64,000 bases of DNA from Candidatus Woesearchaeota archaeon (GTDB taxonomy: Archaea; Nanobdellota; Nanobdellia; Woesearchaeales; ARS49). The position numbers and the translations under genes were made by a program. Below are positions 1 through 6,696 of this stretch, piece by piece (the stretch's first letter is position 1; every line of letters begins with the position of its first letter). The notes under the pieces were generated by a model that saw only the letters and a list, made by a program, of their open reading frames with translations, had not been told where the DNA came from and ran no database searches. The stretch spans positions 32,741-96,740 of the forward strand of contig JAHWHY010000003.1 in assembly GCA_019323015.1 (NCBI GenBank), in the 5' to 3' direction.

Positions 1-288
1 AGTTTCGATCGCTTTAAAGAAGAATTCACAAAAGCAGCTGCAAGTGTTGAGGGTTCTGGCTGGGCTGCATTGACTTTCTGCAAGAAAACAAACAGACCAA
101 TTATCATGCAGATTGAAAAACATAATGTTAATATTTACCCTATGTTCACTATATTATTAGTTGTTGATGTATGGGAACATGCTTATTATTTGGATTACAA
201 GAATGAAAGAGGAAAATTTCTTGATGCGTTCTGGAATATATTAAACTGGAATGAAGTTAATGATAGGTTTAAGACCACTTGTGGTTAA
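1..288 (+). CDS. sod: Fe/Mn superoxide dismutase, C-terminal part (5' end outside window)
   Basis: The frame is open from base 1 to a TAA ending at 288 and gives 95 residues. They match the C-terminal domain of Fe/Mn superoxide dismutases, which convert superoxide to hydrogen peroxide and oxygen in the cytosol. Seen: the GWAAL stretch, the metal-ligand motif [11 protein letters not shown] (Asp and His ligands) and the ending [14 protein letters not shown]. The N-terminal domain with the other two His ligands lies upstream of the window. Metal preference cannot be decided from this part. It is followed by a hairpin and two small membrane-protein genes on the same strand. Family assignment is firm. 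Confidence 0.93.
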   Translation, partial: SFDRFKEEFTKAAASVEGSGWAALTFCKKTNRPIIMQIEKHNVNIYPMFTILLVVDVWEHAYYLDYKNERGKFLDAFWNILNWNEVNDRFKTTCG

Positions 289-300
289 AAAGAGGCAGCG

Positions 301-321
301 CCAAAAACAATTTGTTTTTGG
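301..321. repeat. Perfect inverted repeat after sod
   Basis: Bases 301-310 are the exact reverse complement of 312-321 (arms CCAAAAACAA and TTGTTTTTGG). It begins 13 nt after the sod stop codon. In RNA it would form a hairpin of about nine pairs. No long U-run follows directly, so it may be a 3'-end processing or attenuation hairpin rather than a classical terminator. Confidence 0.6.
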
Positions 322-326
322 CTGGT

Positions 327-352
327 CTCAAAATTTAAAAAATTTTGAGGTG
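327..352 (+). promoter_or_regulatory. Hairpin overlapping the Shine-Dalgarno of the 358 gene
   Basis: CTCAAAATTT (327-336) pairs with AAATTTTGAG (340-349) across a 3-nt loop. The last bases of the stem are the first bases of the Shine-Dalgarno sequence GAGGTG (347-352), five bases before the ATG at 358. If the two genes share a transcript, this AT-rich stem could mask the ribosome site. Pairing is seen; regulation is inferred. Confidence 0.45.
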
Positions 353-357
353 AAAAA

Positions 358-555
358 ATGAAAAAATTGGTTTACCCGATTATGTTAGTGTTGCTCAGCT
401 CTTTTGCTTGGGCACAGACAACTGGTTTGATGCACTACAAAAGCGGAAGTTCTGGAGGATCTGGCATTCTTATGCTGCTGTACTTTACAGTTGGCTGCTT
501 GATTTTCTCAGTAGTTTTCTGGTTGACTCATAATTGGTTAGTTAAAAAGAGGTGA
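358..555 (+). CDS. Small exported/membrane protein (65 aa)
   Basis: A start ATG follows GAGGTG. Residues 1-19 look like a Sec signal peptide ending ...SFAWA|Q. A Gly/Ser-rich segment (about 29-36) is followed by one membrane helix (about 37-58) and a basic tail (KKR). The predicted topology is a short extracytoplasmic N-terminal part after cleavage, or a two-helix hairpin if the signal is not cut. The stop codon overlaps the Shine-Dalgarno of the next gene, so the two are probably co-translated. No family is recognised. It may be a small partner of the following membrane protein. Confidence 0.7.
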   Translation: MKKLVYPIMLVLLSSFAWAQTTGLMHYKSGSSGGSGILMLLYFTVGCLIFSVVFWLTHNWLVKKR

Positions 556-559
556 AAAC

Positions 560-826
560 ATGATGAATGCAAACAAGATAGGCTTGACTTTAGGAAGTCT
601 TTTGGCCTTAGTACATCTTGTCTGGGCAATTCTTGTCAGGCTTGGTTTTGGTGACAATATCTTGGGCGGACTAATGAGGCTGCACTTCATAAGCAGTCCA
701 GTCGCAATAGCTCCATTCAAGATTGGAACTGCTATCTTTCTGATAATTGTGACATTTGTCGCAGGATATGTTCTAGGATGGCTGTTTGCGCATTTCTATA
801 ATTACTACGACAAGAAGTGCAAATAA
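560..826 (+). CDS. Small two-to-three-helix membrane protein (88 aa)
   Basis: The ATG at 560 follows GAGGTG, which overlaps the end of the preceding gene. The protein has hydrophobic helices at about 7-30 and 53-78, with a shorter apolar segment between them around GFGDNILGGLMRLHF. It ends in a short basic/Cys tail (DKKCK). The pattern is that of small integral membrane proteins frequent in DPANN genomes. No catalytic motif is visible and the function is unknown. The operon link to the 358 gene is supported by the four-base gap. Confidence 0.75.
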   Translation: MMNANKIGLTLGSLLALVHLVWAILVRLGFGDNILGGLMRLHFISSPVAIAPFKIGTAIFLIIVTFVAGYVLGWLFAHFYNYYDKKCK

Positions 827-831
827 AGCAA

Positions 832-863
832 ATTTTAAATAGGCCCCGCTGTTTATAGGGGCC
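832..863 (+). promoter_or_regulatory. Promoter of the Ogg2 gene with GC-rich inverted repeat
   Basis: The TATA-like ATTTTAAATA (832-841) is centred about 27 nt before the ATG at 864, so the mRNA is probably leaderless. Directly downstream, GGCCCC (842-847) and GGGGCC (858-863) form an inverted repeat that abuts the start codon in otherwise AT-rich DNA. This is a good position for an operator or a 5' hairpin. Confidence 0.55.
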
Positions 864-1466
864 ATGAAATTATTTGAATCAATTAAAGAGCTTAGAAATT
901 CTCCAGTTAAATTAACTGTTAACAAAAGATTAAAAGAATTTGAAGCCTTAGGTAAAAAGAACACAAAACAATGGTTCTCTGAATTATGTTTTTGCATATT
1001 AACTGCAAACTCAAAAGCAATCACTGCTTTAAAGATCCAGAAAGAATTAGGTGCTAAAGGCTTCTGCAGTTATTGTTTCAAGGATATTAGAAATGCTATA
1101 AAAAGAAATAAGCATCGCTTCCACAACAACAAGGCGAAATACATAACAGAAGCAAGATGTCATGTTGATATCAAGCAAAAACTAAAGAATATGAAAGACA
1201 CAGAAGCTAGAGCGTGGTTAGTCAAGAACATCAAAGGTTTAGGATACAAGGAATCTTCTCATTTCCTAAGAAATGTAGGCTTCAAAAACTTGGCAATTCT
1301 GGACAGGCACATCCTTAACTTAATGAATGAAAAAAAGACTTTGAACAAGAAAAGTTATCTTGATATTGAGAAAAAGTTCCTTAAATTAGCAAAAAAATCA
1401 GATATGTCTCCAGCTGAATTAGATTTGTATATGTGGTATATGAAGACTGGAAAAGTCTTGAAATGA
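864..1466 (+). CDS. ogg: N-glycosylase/DNA lyase, Ogg2 family (8-oxoguanine repair)
   Basis: The 200-residue protein removes 8-oxoguanine from DNA and cuts the abasic site by its lyase activity (base excision repair). Seen: the N-terminal segment WFSELCFCILTANSKA typical of Ogg2, and the helix-hairpin-helix KNIKGLGYKESSHFLRN (about 121-137) with candidate catalytic Lys129. The downstream LAILDRHIL carries the catalytic Asp (about D147), and the end ELDLYMWYMKTGKVLK is Ogg2-like. Length matches the short archaeal Ogg2 class. It lies near sod, which suits oxidative-damage defence, although it has its own promoter. Confidence 0.92.
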   Translation: MKLFESIKELRNSPVKLTVNKRLKEFEALGKKNTKQWFSELCFCILTANSKAITALKIQKELGAKGFCSYCFKDIRNAIKRNKHRFHNNKAKYITEARCHVDIKQKLKNMKDTEARAWLVKNIKGLGYKESSHFLRNVGFKNLAILDRHILNLMNEKKTLNKKSYLDIEKKFLKLAKKSDMSPAELDLYMWYMKTGKVLK

Positions 1467-1468
1467 TT

Positions 1469-2206
1469 TCATTCAAAGAAATTTTCTAGTTTTTCTTTTA
1501 GTTCAGGAGCCATTTTTTTCTGTACTTTAGGAGCCTGAGCCTTATACAAGGATAAGTCTTCAAAACTGCCGTATAATCTTCTCACCCTGTCTGTCAGCCT
1601 TTTTTTGAGAAATGCTATTCCTGATGAAATAAAACCTCTTCTCTCGCTCAGGATTTTTGGCTCTGTTAAAAGATTGTTTGCAGGAATTCCCAAGTATAAC
1701 TCACCGTCTTCTTCAAAAAAAGGATATAATTCCAGTATTCTTCCGCCAGGCACGTCTTTATGCGGCTTTTCAACCAGTAGTTCCAGTCCTGTTAAGCTGT
1801 ACATTGGCTCTACTGGAGATCCTGCTGAACCTGGTTTTTGCCCATCTTTTGTGAATCTGCGCTGGTCTTCATAAGTGTTTACAACAGCATTAAATCCATC
1901 AACATCCCAGATATGCAGGCTAATCTCAAAATCTTCATGCCATATAATGCTGTAATTGCTCACCTGCTTGTTCACAGCATAACTTACTGCCAGCGGGTCA
2001 TATCGTTGTCCAATTGCATCATAGAATTTTCCAAAGTCAACGCGCCTGAAATCAAGGACAACAACCATGTCTAAGTCTGACTTTTTAGTAACCTTACTGG
2101 GGCTGTGCGCAACAGAACCTACTACTAGAACTCCTTCTGCAAGCTTTTTGATCTGCTTATTTATTCTGCCTGCAGCAGTCTCTCGTTTCTGTGCTTCTCC
2201 CACCAT
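1469..2206 (-). CDS. Nucleotidyltransferase-fold protein
   Basis: The 245-residue protein has the Pol-beta-type nucleotidyltransferase signature VVGSVAHSPSKVTKKSDLDMVVV (about 29-51): a Gly-Ser followed by D-x-D metal ligands. A third acidic residue in the region EDFEISLHIWDVD could complete the triad. The C-terminal half is alpha-helical and unrecognised. Members transfer NMP to proteins, RNA or antibiotics; the substrate here cannot be told. It is the third gene of a likely unit with FKBP and a zinc-ribbon protein (23-nt gap) and converges on ogg with a 2-nt gap. Confidence 0.75.
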   Translation of the reverse strand: MVGEAQKRETAAGRINKQIKKLAEGVLVVGSVAHSPSKVTKKSDLDMVVVLDFRRVDFGKFYDAIGQRYDPLAVSYAVNKQVSNYSIIWHEDFEISLHIWDVDGFNAVVNTYEDQRRFTKDGQKPGSAGSPVEPMYSLTGLELLVEKPHKDVPGGRILELYPFFEEDGELYLGIPANNLLTEPKILSERRGFISSGIAFLKKRLTDRVRRLYGSFEDLSLYKAQAPKVQKKMAPELKEKLENFFE

Positions 2207-2229
2207 ATTGAATCGTATTTGAGAATCCT

Positions 2230-2538
2230 TTATATTATTTTTGCTTGCTTTTCCTCTTTATTCTCTTCTTTTAATTTCTTCACAGTCTTCTTAAAAGCCT
2301 CTATCTGTTTCTCTGTCAGGTTCCCATACCGCAGATAACTCACTTTAATATTCCGCAAAAAGCCGTTGTTCTTGTAGAATTCTTCTGGAATGTCAAACAG
2401 TTTCTTTATCTTTGGGTCTTTTATCTCTCCCTGCATCTCTGGTTTCTGGCATTCATAGCATATTGCGTATCTCTGCCTGTGAGAGATTGTTACATAGTTC
2501 TGCTTGCATTTATTGCATTTCTGCTTGAATTTTACCAT
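2230..2538 (-). CDS. Zinc-ribbon protein (102 aa)
   Basis: Two CxxC pairs (CNKC near residue 8 and CYEC near residue 28) form a predicted zinc ribbon, followed by a helical, charged tail. The protein resembles small archaeal zinc-ribbon proteins with a KIKKLFDIPEEFYKNNGFLRNIK-type middle (residues about 43-65) found in DPANN genomes. Its start codon directly abuts the FKBP stop codon, so the two are probably co-translated. The function is unknown; nucleic-acid or protein binding is likely. Confidence 0.7.
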   Translation of the reverse strand: MVKFKQKCNKCKQNYVTISHRQRYAICYECQKPEMQGEIKDPKIKKLFDIPEEFYKNNGFLRNIKVSYLRYGNLTEKQIEAFKKTVKKLKEENKEEKQAKII

Positions 2539-2964
2539 TTAACATTCAATTATCTTGATTTTAAACTTCAATTTCTTTCCAGCCAAAGGATGGTTCATGT
2601 CTAGTTTTACTTCTTTGTCATCTACTTCAATTATTTTTGCTGGAAATTGTGCTCCGCTTGGCAGTGCAACTCCAAGAATCTGTCCTGGTTTTAATTCTTG
2701 ATCTATTCCAATCTTGTCTCTTGGAACTGTCTTGATTAACTGCGGATTAGGATCTCCATATGCCTCTTTTGGTTCTAGGGTGACTTCTTTTTCTTCTCCT
2801 TTTTTCATGCCGATTACTGCCTCATCAAAGCCTTTGATTAGCTGTCCAGAGCCTACCTCAAACTCTAATGGCTGGCCGTGTTTCTCAGAACTGTCAAAAA
2901 CTTCGCCGCTTTCTAGTTTTCCTTCATATTCAACCTTTATTTTGTCTCCTTTCTTAATAGCCAT
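2539..2964 (-). CDS. FKBP-type peptidyl-prolyl cis-trans isomerase (SlyD-like)
   Basis: The 141-residue protein catalyses Xaa-Pro isomerisation and acts as a folding helper. Seen: KIKVEYEGKLESGEVFDSS, PLEFEVGSGQLIKGFDEAVIGM and KEVTLEPKEAYGDPNP, the FKBP core with a SlyD-type insert-in-flap region, then HPLAGKKLKFKIKI. The start is set at the ATG at 2964 because GGAG (2974-2977) lies nine bases upstream; an in-frame TTG at 2973 touches that site. There is no signal peptide, so it is cytosolic. It heads the unit with the zinc ribbon and nucleotidyltransferase. Confidence 0.93.
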   Translation of the reverse strand: MAIKKGDKIKVEYEGKLESGEVFDSSEKHGQPLEFEVGSGQLIKGFDEAVIGMKKGEEKEVTLEPKEAYGDPNPQLIKTVPRDKIGIDQELKPGQILGVALPSGAQFPAKIIEVDDKEVKLDMNHPLAGKKLKFKIKIIEC

Positions 2965-2998
2965 ATATATCAACTCCTGGGTACTGCCAGAAATCCTG

Positions 2999-3070
2999 TA
3001 TTTAAGTAATTTGTGCTTTTCTGCAAAAAATTTATATACTCTTAATATAAAATATGCAGTAAACGAGGTG
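2999..3070. promoter_or_regulatory. Divergent promoters of FKBP and lipoprotein genes
   Basis: TATTTAAGTA (2999-3008, read on the minus strand) is a TATA box about 35-40 nt before the FKBP ATG. TTTATATA (3031-3038) serves the plus-strand gene. The latter is followed by the Shine-Dalgarno GAGGTG (3065-3070) before a GTG start at 3076. Confidence 0.55.
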
Positions 3071-3075
3071 ATATT

Positions 3076-3402
3076 GTGAAAAGAATACTAATCGCATTAG
3101 CTGTTTTGTTTCTAGCAGCTGCTTGTACAACTACCCAATACAGTAATTCTGGACAGGCAGTGTATCAAGAAACACCAAGTGCCCAGCCTATTGTGTTTGT
3201 ATCTACTAATGCTTGCCATAAGATGTGCATGCAGAAAGGATATGAGCAGGGAACCTGCAAGCCAGTTGACACATTTAATCAGGCAGAGCAGGAAATAGGA
3301 AACTGTGTAATAGACTACTCAGTAACCTGTAAGAGCCCATCAGACTGCAAATGCTACTGTTGGAGAACACCAGGACACTCTGATCCTAGATTACCTTATT
3401 AA
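3076..3402 (+). CDS. Cys-rich secreted lipoprotein-like protein (108 aa)
   Basis: It starts with GTG, chosen from the GAGGTG six bases upstream. The N-terminus KRILIALAVLFLAAAC is a signal peptide with a lipobox-like Cys at about residue 17. The mature part holds seven further cysteines (NACHKMCMQ, GTCKP, GNCVID, TCKSPSDCKCYCW), consistent with disulfide bonds outside the cell. Archaeal lipidation of such Cys residues is known but the enzyme is debated, so anchoring is an inference. No domain family is recognised. Confidence 0.75.
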   Translation: MKRILIALAVLFLAAACTTTQYSNSGQAVYQETPSAQPIVFVSTNACHKMCMQKGYEQGTCKPVDTFNQAEQEIGNCVIDYSVTCKSPSDCKCYCWRTPGHSDPRLPY

Positions 3403-3403
3403 T

Positions 3404-3667
3404 TTATTTCTTTTTTATTCCTATTTTATATAAGGCAAATATGACTATTAGGTATCCAACTAGCCTGACTATTACCATTATACTCTCTAGTTCTGCGCCA
3501 TATCCTAGAATGCCTATTAAATGTGAGATTCCGAACAATCCAAATGCTATGCCCACAAAAAGAGACATCTTGTTTTTTTGCACTTTATAGCCCCAATAGC
3601 CCAGGGCAAGTATTGCTACGCACAATACCAGATTTAGTGATTGTACTGTGTCTATTGCAAATGCCAT
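3404..3667 (-). CDS. Small three-helix membrane protein (87 aa)
   Basis: Hydrophobic helices lie at about 10-26, 35-53 and 62-80, and the protein ends in a basic tail (KIGIKKK). The Shine-Dalgarno GAGGTG lies eight bases before the ATG. The layout resembles small membrane proteins of archaea and bacteria with a central GxxHLxG motif (FGISHLIGILGYG). No enzymatic motif is seen and the function is unknown. It converges on the lipoprotein gene (1-nt gap). Confidence 0.7.
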   Translation of the reverse strand: MAFAIDTVQSLNLVLCVAILALGYWGYKVQKNKMSLFVGIAFGLFGISHLIGILGYGAELESIMVIVRLVGYLIVIFALYKIGIKKK

Positions 3668-3780
3668 TTCAATATCACCTCAATTTTTCTTTTGTGATGC
3701 AAGGCAATATTTATAATTTTCTTTACTCAGGCGTTAAAACCAGCAGAACTCCTTGAATTTCTGGTTTTCAGGCAAAATCT

Positions 3781-3828
3781 GCGAAAAGTTTATATAAGAT
3801 AACAGCAAAAATTACCTTAAATGAGGTG
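3781..3828 (+). promoter_or_regulatory. Promoter and Shine-Dalgarno of the DUF378 gene
   Basis: GCGAAAAG followed by TTTATATA (3790-3797) is a clear BRE/TATA pair. GAGGTG (3823-3828) precedes the ATG at 3834. This gene is therefore leadered, unlike many others here. Confidence 0.65.
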
Positions 3829-3833
3829 ATATT

Positions 3834-4031
3834 ATGGCAAAAATGGGAACATTAGACTGGATCGCCATGATTCTAGTTATTATTGGCGCTGTAAACTGGG
3901 GCCTGTTTGGTATTGGAGGATGGGACCTTGTTAACATGATCCTTGGATCTATCCCAATACTGGCTAAGATTGTTTACATCTTGGTTGGATTATCTGGTCT
4001 ATACCTAATATACTACATAACAAAGAAATAA
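3834..4031 (+). CDS. DUF378 family membrane protein
   Basis: The 65-residue protein has the DUF378 hallmark GAVNWGLFGIGGWDLVNMI between two membrane helices, then KIVYILVGLSGLYLIYYI and a basic end. DUF378 proteins are small inner-membrane proteins of unknown function found in bacteria and archaea. Length is normal for the family. It has its own promoter and Shine-Dalgarno and stands alone. Confidence 0.88.
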   Translation: MAKMGTLDWIAMILVIIGAVNWGLFGIGGWDLVNMILGSIPILAKIVYILVGLSGLYLIYYITKK

Positions 4032-4055
4032 AATTATTATTTTTTTATTTTTTAC

Positions 4056-4562
4056 TTATTCTACAAATACTTTAATGTGCTGCTTCATTCCGCTTACAAA
4101 AAGTTCTGGATTTGCCTTTAATTGTTCTTTTAGTTCTTCTTTTGCCCACCACTTGATTTCAGAGACTTCATCTTGCTCTATCTTGAATTCGCTGAGACCC
4201 TTGTCAGTTTTCAGTATAAACCATTGGCAGAAATAGTTATACTTGCTTTTTACTCTTGTTTTAGGGCCTTTTTGAAATTCAATATCTTTTAGCCCAAGCT
4301 CTTCTTCTGCTTCTTTGGTGATATTCTGCTCATAGCTCTCTCCCTTATCTACTGTTCCTGCCACAGCAGGACCCCATTTATTTGGATCTTGTGTTTTTAT
4401 TGCAGCTCTTTTTGCTAGCAATATCTCTCCTTTTGAGTTTTCAATCCATAATGCAGAAATTCTATAGATATCTTTTTGATAATCCAGTGTATTTCGCTCT
4501 TTATGAGCGATAATATTATCATTCTCATCCACAATAGGCAGTTTTACCATTTCTTTAGCCAC
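4056..4562 (-). CDS. Nudix hydrolase, IPP-isomerase-like subgroup
   Basis: The 168-residue Nudix protein carries the box GTVDKGESYEQNITKEAEEE, continuing LGL, at about residues 88-110; the usual Arg of REUXEE is Lys. The N-terminal KLPIVDENDNIIAHKERNTL and WGPAVAG resemble the Idi/YfcD subgroup. This subgroup hydrolyses nucleoside diphosphate derivatives or isomerises isopentenyl diphosphate. The cysteine and Glu set of true type-1 Idi is not clearly present, so the enzyme is more likely a hydrolase. Its start overlaps the preceding membrane-protein gene by 19 nt. Confidence 0.85.
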   Translation of the reverse strand: MAKEMVKLPIVDENDNIIAHKERNTLDYQKDIYRISALWIENSKGEILLAKRAAIKTQDPNKWGPAVAGTVDKGESYEQNITKEAEEELGLKDIEFQKGPKTRVKSKYNYFCQWFILKTDKGLSEFKIEQDEVSEIKWWAKEELKEQLKANPELFVSGMKQHIKVFVE

Positions 4563-4807
4563 ATTTTTTTACAAATAGATAATGTCAATGTTGATAATAC
4601 AAATGCAACTGCTGGAACTATCGCGTTTATCCATGGTTTTGGTAATTGAGCAAAGTAGAAGAATATAACTATCACAAAATAAGTGAGAACTGCAATCAGC
4701 GTCTTTCTTGTCCAGCAGGTCTCCCAGGCCTTGTCTGCCTCTACTCTTTTGTTTCTTGTTTTTATCTTTTTTATTTCTTTTTCCAGCTCTTTTATTTCCA
4801 TATCCAT
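4544..4807 (-). CDS. Small membrane protein with N-terminal coiled coil (87 aa)
   Basis: Residues 1-28 are a charged helix (KELEKEIKKIKTRNKRVEAD), followed by WETCWTRK and two membrane helices (about 36-53 and 61-78), ending KKMWLKKW. The TATA-like sequence at about 4831-4842 on the minus strand suggests a leaderless mRNA. The gene overlaps the Nudix gene by 19 nt, so the two probably form an operon. The W-E-x-C-W-T-R-K motif recurs in small membrane proteins of several genomes, but no function is known to me. Confidence 0.7.
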   Translation of the reverse strand: MDMEIKELEKEIKKIKTRNKRVEADKAWETCWTRKTLIAVLTYFVIVIFFYFAQLPKPWINAIVPAVAFVLSTLTLSICKKMWLKKW

Positions 4808-4848
4808 AAAGATATTGTTTTTGCTATAAATTTCTTTCTATTCAACAA

Positions 4849-4884
4849 ATCTTATATACTAGATACGCCTTATTCAACTAAAAG
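4849..4884 (+). promoter_or_regulatory. Promoter of the TudS-DUF1722 gene
   Basis: AATCTTATATAC (4849-4860) is a TATA box centred about 29 nt before the ATG at 4885. No Shine-Dalgarno is present, so the transcript is probably leaderless. Confidence 0.5.
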
Positions 4885-5829
4885 ATGGTGAAGCCAAAAG
4901 TTGTTGTTAGCAAATGCTTGGGTTTTGCTAAGTGCCGCTGGAATGGCACAGATATTCCTGCTTCTTTCATAGACAGGCTGAAAAAGCATGTAAATTTCAT
5001 CCCTGTGTGTCCAGAGGTTGAGATTGGCCTTGGCACTCCGAGACCTCCAATCAGGATTGTGAACAACAGATTAGTCCAGCCAAAGACTGGCAGGGATGTT
5101 ACTGATAAAATGAATACGTTCTCAGACAGATTCTTAAACAAACTCAAGGATGTTGATGGTTTTATCTTGAAATATAAGTCTCCTTCTTGTGGTTTGAAAA
5201 ACGTCCCGATTTACCCAAGCGCAGGAAGGGTTCAGGCAAAAAGCTCTGGCCCTGGTTTTTTTGGCAAGAAAGTTCTTGAGAAATTCAAGGGCTTGCCTGT
5301 TGAAGATGAAGGAAGATTAAGAAACTTCAAGATAAGAGAGCATTTTCTAACTAGCTTGTTCACTCTGGCAGACTTCAGTAAAGTCAAGAAATCAAAGTCA
5401 ATTCCTAAATTATTGGATTTTCACACAAGAAACAAATTCTTATTAATGGCTTATAACCAGAAAGAACTGAAGATTCTTGGCCAGATTCTCGCAAATCAAA
5501 CAAAGAATTTCAAGATAACTGTAGGCGAGTATGAAGAGCATCTAAGATTAGCTTTAAACAAGGCTCCAAGATTTACATCTAATATCAATGTCTTAATGCA
5601 TGCATATAATCATTTCTCTAAAAAGCTTAATGCTAAAGAAAAAAATTATTTTCATCATTTGATTGAAGAATACAGGGATGCAAGGATTCCTTTAAGCGCG
5701 ATTCTTGTGCTTTTGAAAGACTGGGTTATGCGCTTTGATGACAAATTCTTAGCTAAGCAGACTTTTTTCCAGCCATATCCTGAGGATTTAATAGATATCA
5801 CAGATTCTGGTAAAGGAAGAAATAAATAA
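4885..5829 (+). CDS. TudS (DUF523) thiouracil desulfidase-like plus DUF1722 protein
   Basis: In this 314-residue two-domain protein, residues 5 to about 150 match DUF523/TudS. Members hold a [4Fe-4S] cluster with three Cys ligands and remove sulfur from thiouracil. Seen: SKCLGFAKCRW (C11, C17), VCPEVEIGLGTPRPPIRI (C42) and KSPSCGL (C102). Residues about 180-310 match DUF1722 (YbgA-like), a helical domain of unknown role often fused to DUF523. The fusion is known. Likely cytosolic, in RNA or nucleobase thiolation repair; the substrate is an inference. The neighbouring gene converges with no gap. Confidence 0.88.
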   Translation: MVKPKVVVSKCLGFAKCRWNGTDIPASFIDRLKKHVNFIPVCPEVEIGLGTPRPPIRIVNNRLVQPKTGRDVTDKMNTFSDRFLNKLKDVDGFILKYKSPSCGLKNVPIYPSAGRVQAKSSGPGFFGKKVLEKFKGLPVEDEGRLRNFKIREHFLTSLFTLADFSKVKKSKSIPKLLDFHTRNKFLLMAYNQKELKILGQILANQTKNFKITVGEYEEHLRLALNKAPRFTSNINVLMHAYNHFSKKLNAKEKNYFHHLIEEYRDARIPLSAILVLLKDWVMRFDDKFLAKQTFFQPYPEDLIDITDSGKGRNK

Positions 5830-6207
5830 TTATTTTTTCTCTTTCTTGTCAGCAGCCTGCATCTGTCTAACTATTTTTCTTGCCCATGCCCAGCCAGGGT
5901 CTCCGCCCCAGAGCATCCAGGCAATGTAGCCGTTTGTTGGCTTGCTGGGATTTCCCCATCCAGGCCTTCTGTCTTTCTGATGTCTGGTAAAGTAATTTTT
6001 CATTCTTTTGACTGTTTCTGGAGCCATTTTAGAGCCTTCTGCAAGGTCTATGGCGCGAACAACACCTGAGCCTATGCCTAATTTTCCTGCTTTTCTTGAA
6101 CTAAGACCGCCTCTGCCGAATTTCTTTCTGAGTTCCAGGCCGCGTTTTGCTGCTTTTTGAACAGATTTTGGCGGCTTGAAGTTGATATGCGCGTATCTTT
6201 TTTTCAT
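5830..6207 (-). CDS. Small basic protein with phage-type GYIAWMLWGGD motif
   Basis: The 125-residue basic protein (pI clearly high) begins KKRYAHINFKPPKSVQKAAKRGL. It contains the pattern SGVVRAIDLAEG, MKNYFTRHQKD and NGYIAWMLWGGDPGWAWARK. The same short domain is frequent in phage and prophage proteins, often beside prohead protease or portal genes, and also occurs alone on chromosomes. Residue types suggest DNA or protein binding. No catalytic motif is seen. Here it stands alone, without other phage genes, so it is likely domesticated or a transferred cargo gene. Confidence 0.6.
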   Translation of the reverse strand: MKKRYAHINFKPPKSVQKAAKRGLELRKKFGRGGLSSRKAGKLGIGSGVVRAIDLAEGSKMAPETVKRMKNYFTRHQKDRRPGWGNPSKPTNGYIAWMLWGGDPGWAWARKIVRQMQAADKKEKK

Positions 6208-6222
6208 TTTTTAAAACCTCTT

Positions 6223-6696
6223 TTAAATATTCAAAATGTAAATATAATAATTAAGTATTGCTGCAAAACTTACCCACAAAAAGTAAGGTATCAATAAGTA
6301 TGCTGCGTTCTTGTTGACCCTGTAAAAAGTGATTGTTGTTGCTAAGATGCCTAACCAGAGGAGTATTATACAAACCAAGCCGTAAAGAGGGGACTGCATT
6401 CCAAAGAACAGCACAGACCATAAAGCATTAAGTGCTAATTGTATGAAAAATAGCACCATTCCTATTTTTACATTTTTTGTCTTCCAGCCTTCTTTCCATA
6501 CTAAATATAATGCAAGGCCCATCATCAAGTAAAGTATTATCCATACTGGCGTGAATAACCAATTTGGAGGTGAGAAACTTGGTCTCTGCAGTGTTGCATA
6601 CCATACGCTTACGTTTGTTGCTGTAAAAAAGGATCCTATGCTTGCTGCAATGAATGGAATCACCATTGAAAGTATGAATTTTGTCATTTGTTTCAT
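6223..6696 (-). CDS. tspO: TspO/MBR family membrane protein
   Basis: The 157-residue protein has five membrane helices and the TspO signatures WYATLQRPSFSPPNWLFTPVW (about 32-52) and NALWSVLFFGMQSP (about 90-103). TspO proteins bind porphyrins and cholesterol-like ligands and act in tetrapyrrole or light/oxygen signalling. Length is normal for the family. The start codon overlaps the stop of the UV-endonuclease gene (ATGA), which suggests translational coupling. Pairing with a UV-damage enzyme fits a light/oxidative-stress context, but this link is inferred. Confidence 0.93.
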   Translation of the reverse strand: MKQMTKFILSMVIPFIAASIGSFFTATNVSVWYATLQRPSFSPPNWLFTPVWIILYLMMGLALYLVWKEGWKTKNVKIGMVLFFIQLALNALWSVLFFGMQSPLYGLVCIILLWLGILATTITFYRVNKNAAYLLIPYFLWVSFAAILNYYIYILNI

